35,201 nt of DNA from Candidatus Kapaibacterium sp. (lineage in GTDB: Bacteria > Bacteroidota > Ignavibacteria > Kapaibacteriales > Kapaibacteriaceae), in NCBI GenBank assembly GCA_018882895.1, contig VERF01000024.1, forward strand, positions 1-35,201. Direction: 5' to 3'. Numbering within the stretch: the stretch's first letter is position 1; each line of letters begins with the position of its first letter. Positions 33,815-35,201 of this stretch are shown here, piece by piece. The translations under genes were made by a program, and so were the position numbers. The notes beneath the pieces are model-generated. The model worked only from the letters and a program-made list of their open reading frames with translations. It ran no database searches and was not told the origin of the DNA.

Positions 33815-34980
33815 TCATGAAACACACAACTGAAACAACTCGCCCCCTGAATCAACGTGGATTCGTCATCCTGATGATGTCGATCATAACGATCAGTATC
33901 ATCGCCAGCGGCTGCGGCGCCGAAACTTCGAAGGCAACTGACGAAGCGCCGAGCACCTCGAGCGACACGATCCGTCTGCGTCCGGAGCAGATCAAGAACT
34001 CCCGACTGGAGTTCGGGGTCGCGGTGCAGGGCACAATTGCCACGAACATTCTGACCTATGGCAGCGTGCATGTTCCCCCGCAGTATGCCTACAGCATCAC
34101 GGCACCATTCGGTGGCATCGTGCGTTCGGTGCGCGTGCTCGAGGGCAGCCATGTACACGCCGGTCAGGCACTGGTGGCGCTTGAGCACCAGGACTTCGTA
34201 ACGATGCAGCAGGATTATTTGGTGGCATCTGCGCAGCTGGAGCTGGCCGAGCAGGAGCTCCGACGACAGACGCTTCTGGCGCGCGACAGTATCAGCGCAC
34301 GCAAGTCGCTTGAGCGGGCACAGAGTGAGGTGCAGATGCTGCGCATCCAAAGAAAGGGTCTGGCCGAAAAGCTTGCGCTGCTCAACATCAAGGCAACGTC
34401 GCTCACCGAGGCGAATCTCTCGCGGGTTGTCACGCTATCGGCACCGATCAACGGCTACGTCACAACCATCAATGTAAATGTCGGCACCTACATCCAGCCA
34501 AACACTCCGGTTCTTGAAGTGGTCGACACCGATCATATGCACATGGAGCTTGCCGTGTTCGAGCGTGACGTCTATGGCATCCGCATTGGTGACCGGGTGA
34601 TGGTGAGCCTGACGAATGCATCCGACTCAGCCCGCGCCGCACATGTACACCTCATCGGCAAAGAGGTCCGCTCCGACCGCACGGTCCCGGTACACGTCCA
34701 CCTCGATAAACCCGACGCCTCCCTCACACCCGGCACCTCTGTCAAGGCCACCATCAGCGCCCAGCCCCGTCCGGCCACCACCGTCCCGGAATCGGCCATC
34801 GTGCGCTCCGGCTCGGCTACGTTCCTCTACACGGGCTCACCCACTCTCCTTGTGCGGCGTCAAGTCCGCACCGGCACCACGGCCAACGGCCGCACCGAGA
34901 TCCTGGATCCCCAACCCTGGCTCAGCACAGAACAGATCCTTGTTCAAGGGGCGAACCAGGTCAGGATGACGGAGGACTGA
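33811..34980 (+). CDS. czcB: Periplasmic adaptor lipoprotein of the metal RND pump (CzcB type)
   Basis: 389 residues from ATG 33811 (ATG 33817 also possible), overlapping the pump gene's stop by 4 bases. The N-terminus has a membrane segment and lipobox (IITISIIASGC, lipidated Cys35). A membrane-fusion-protein layout follows: first lipoyl half (SITAPFGGIVRSVRVLEGSHVHAGQALVAL, about 90-120), a helical hairpin (about 130-200), second lipoyl half (LSAPINGYVTTINVNVGTYIQPNTPVLEVVD) and beta-barrel domains. It bridges the RND pump and outer-membrane factor. The last three residues (TED) and the stop codon are encoded within the heptamer array that starts at 34971. Confidence 0.92.
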   Translation: MIMKHTTETTRPLNQRGFVILMMSIITISIIASGCGAETSKATDEAPSTSSDTIRLRPEQIKNSRLEFGVAVQGTIATNILTYGSVHVPPQYAYSITAPFGGIVRSVRVLEGSHVHAGQALVALEHQDFVTMQQDYLVASAQLELAEQELRRQTLLARDSISARKSLERAQSEVQMLRIQRKGLAEKLALLNIKATSLTEANLSRVVTLSAPINGYVTTINVNVGTYIQPNTPVLEVVDTDHMHMELAVFERDVYGIRIGDRVMVSLTNASDSARAAHVHLIGKEVRSDRTVPVHVHLDKPDASLTPGTSVKATISAQPRPATTVPESAIVRSGSATFLYTGSPTLLVRRQVRTGTTANGRTEILDPQPWLSTEQILVQGANQVRMTED

Positions 34981-35201
34981 TTACGGATTACGGAGGACGG
35001 AGGACGGAGGACGGATTACGGAGGACGGATTACGGAGGACGGAGGACGGATTACGGAGGACGGATTACGGAGGACGGAGGACTGATTACGGATTACGGAG
35101 GACGGATTACGGAGGACGGATTACGGAGGACGGATTACGGAGGACGGATTACGGAGGACGGATTACGGAGGACGGATTACGGAGGACGGAGGACGGATTA
35201 C
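34971..35201. repeat. Heptamer tandem array of two unit types, running off the window
   Basis: From 34971 to the last base the sequence divides exactly into 33 units of 7 bases. The units are GGAGGAC (17), GGATTAC (14) and the variant TGATTAC (2, at 34978-34984 and 35083-35089). GGATTAC and GGAGGAC mostly alternate, with occasional doubled or tripled GGAGGAC. The order GGAGGAC-TGATTAC-GGATTAC-GGAGGAC recurs after exactly 105 bases, suggesting internal duplication. The array probably continues past the window. No gene is seen in it after the adaptor's stop. Confidence 0.97.

Overview
The window is about 35 kb of densely coding, moderately GC-rich bacterial chromosome. It fits the FCB group (Bacteroidota, Ignavibacteriota or Kapabacteria-like lineages). 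The pointers are secreted proteins with C-terminal sorting domains of the type IX secretion system (T9SS), a TonB-dependent receptor with an N-terminal carboxypeptidase-regulatory-like domain, and a heavy-metal RND pump fused to its outer-membrane factor. A narrower placement would be a guess. Most starts with a visible ribosome binding site use GAGG/GGAG, while several secretory genes have none. No rRNA, tRNA, CRISPR array, transposase or phage gene was seen.

Left part (1-14402) is a surface/secretome region: a truncated secreted protein, an 889-residue Ig-domain protein, and three large paralogs of the arylsulfotransferase (ASST) family. Each ASST protein has a signal peptide, a catalytic propeller, fibronectin III-like repeats and a degenerate T9SS-like tail. 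A secreted BNR/Asp-box beta-propeller gene lies between the first two and overlaps the first head-to-head. A strong bidirectional terminator (14426-14467) closes this block.

Middle part (14491-28884) holds a translationally coupled pair (GNAT-fold protein then TonB-dependent receptor) and, divergently, an MgtA/MgtB-type Mg2+ P-type ATPase followed by a secreted GH18-like glycosidase. Next come a TPR protein coupled to an unknown secreted protein, RNase R, and a pair made of a family 5 solute-binding lipoprotein and an NlpC/P60 peptidase, possibly for peptide or cell-wall fragment uptake and cutting.

Right part (29033-34980) is a metal-efflux operon: a small exported His-rich protein, a CzcA-CzcC fusion, and a CzcB-type adaptor lipoprotein. 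A TGAA-N6-TTCA inverted repeat that looks like an ArsR/SmtB operator sits upstream.

The least-explained signals are non-coding. (1) An octamer, ARGGGGCT, is several-fold over-represented on both strands throughout the coding sequence, sometimes in convergent hairpin-forming pairs. (2) Two heptamer tandem arrays abut stop codons of unrelated genes. One supplies the stop codon of the CzcB-type gene through a single-base unit variant. (3) Two divergent gene pairs overlap at their 5' ends.
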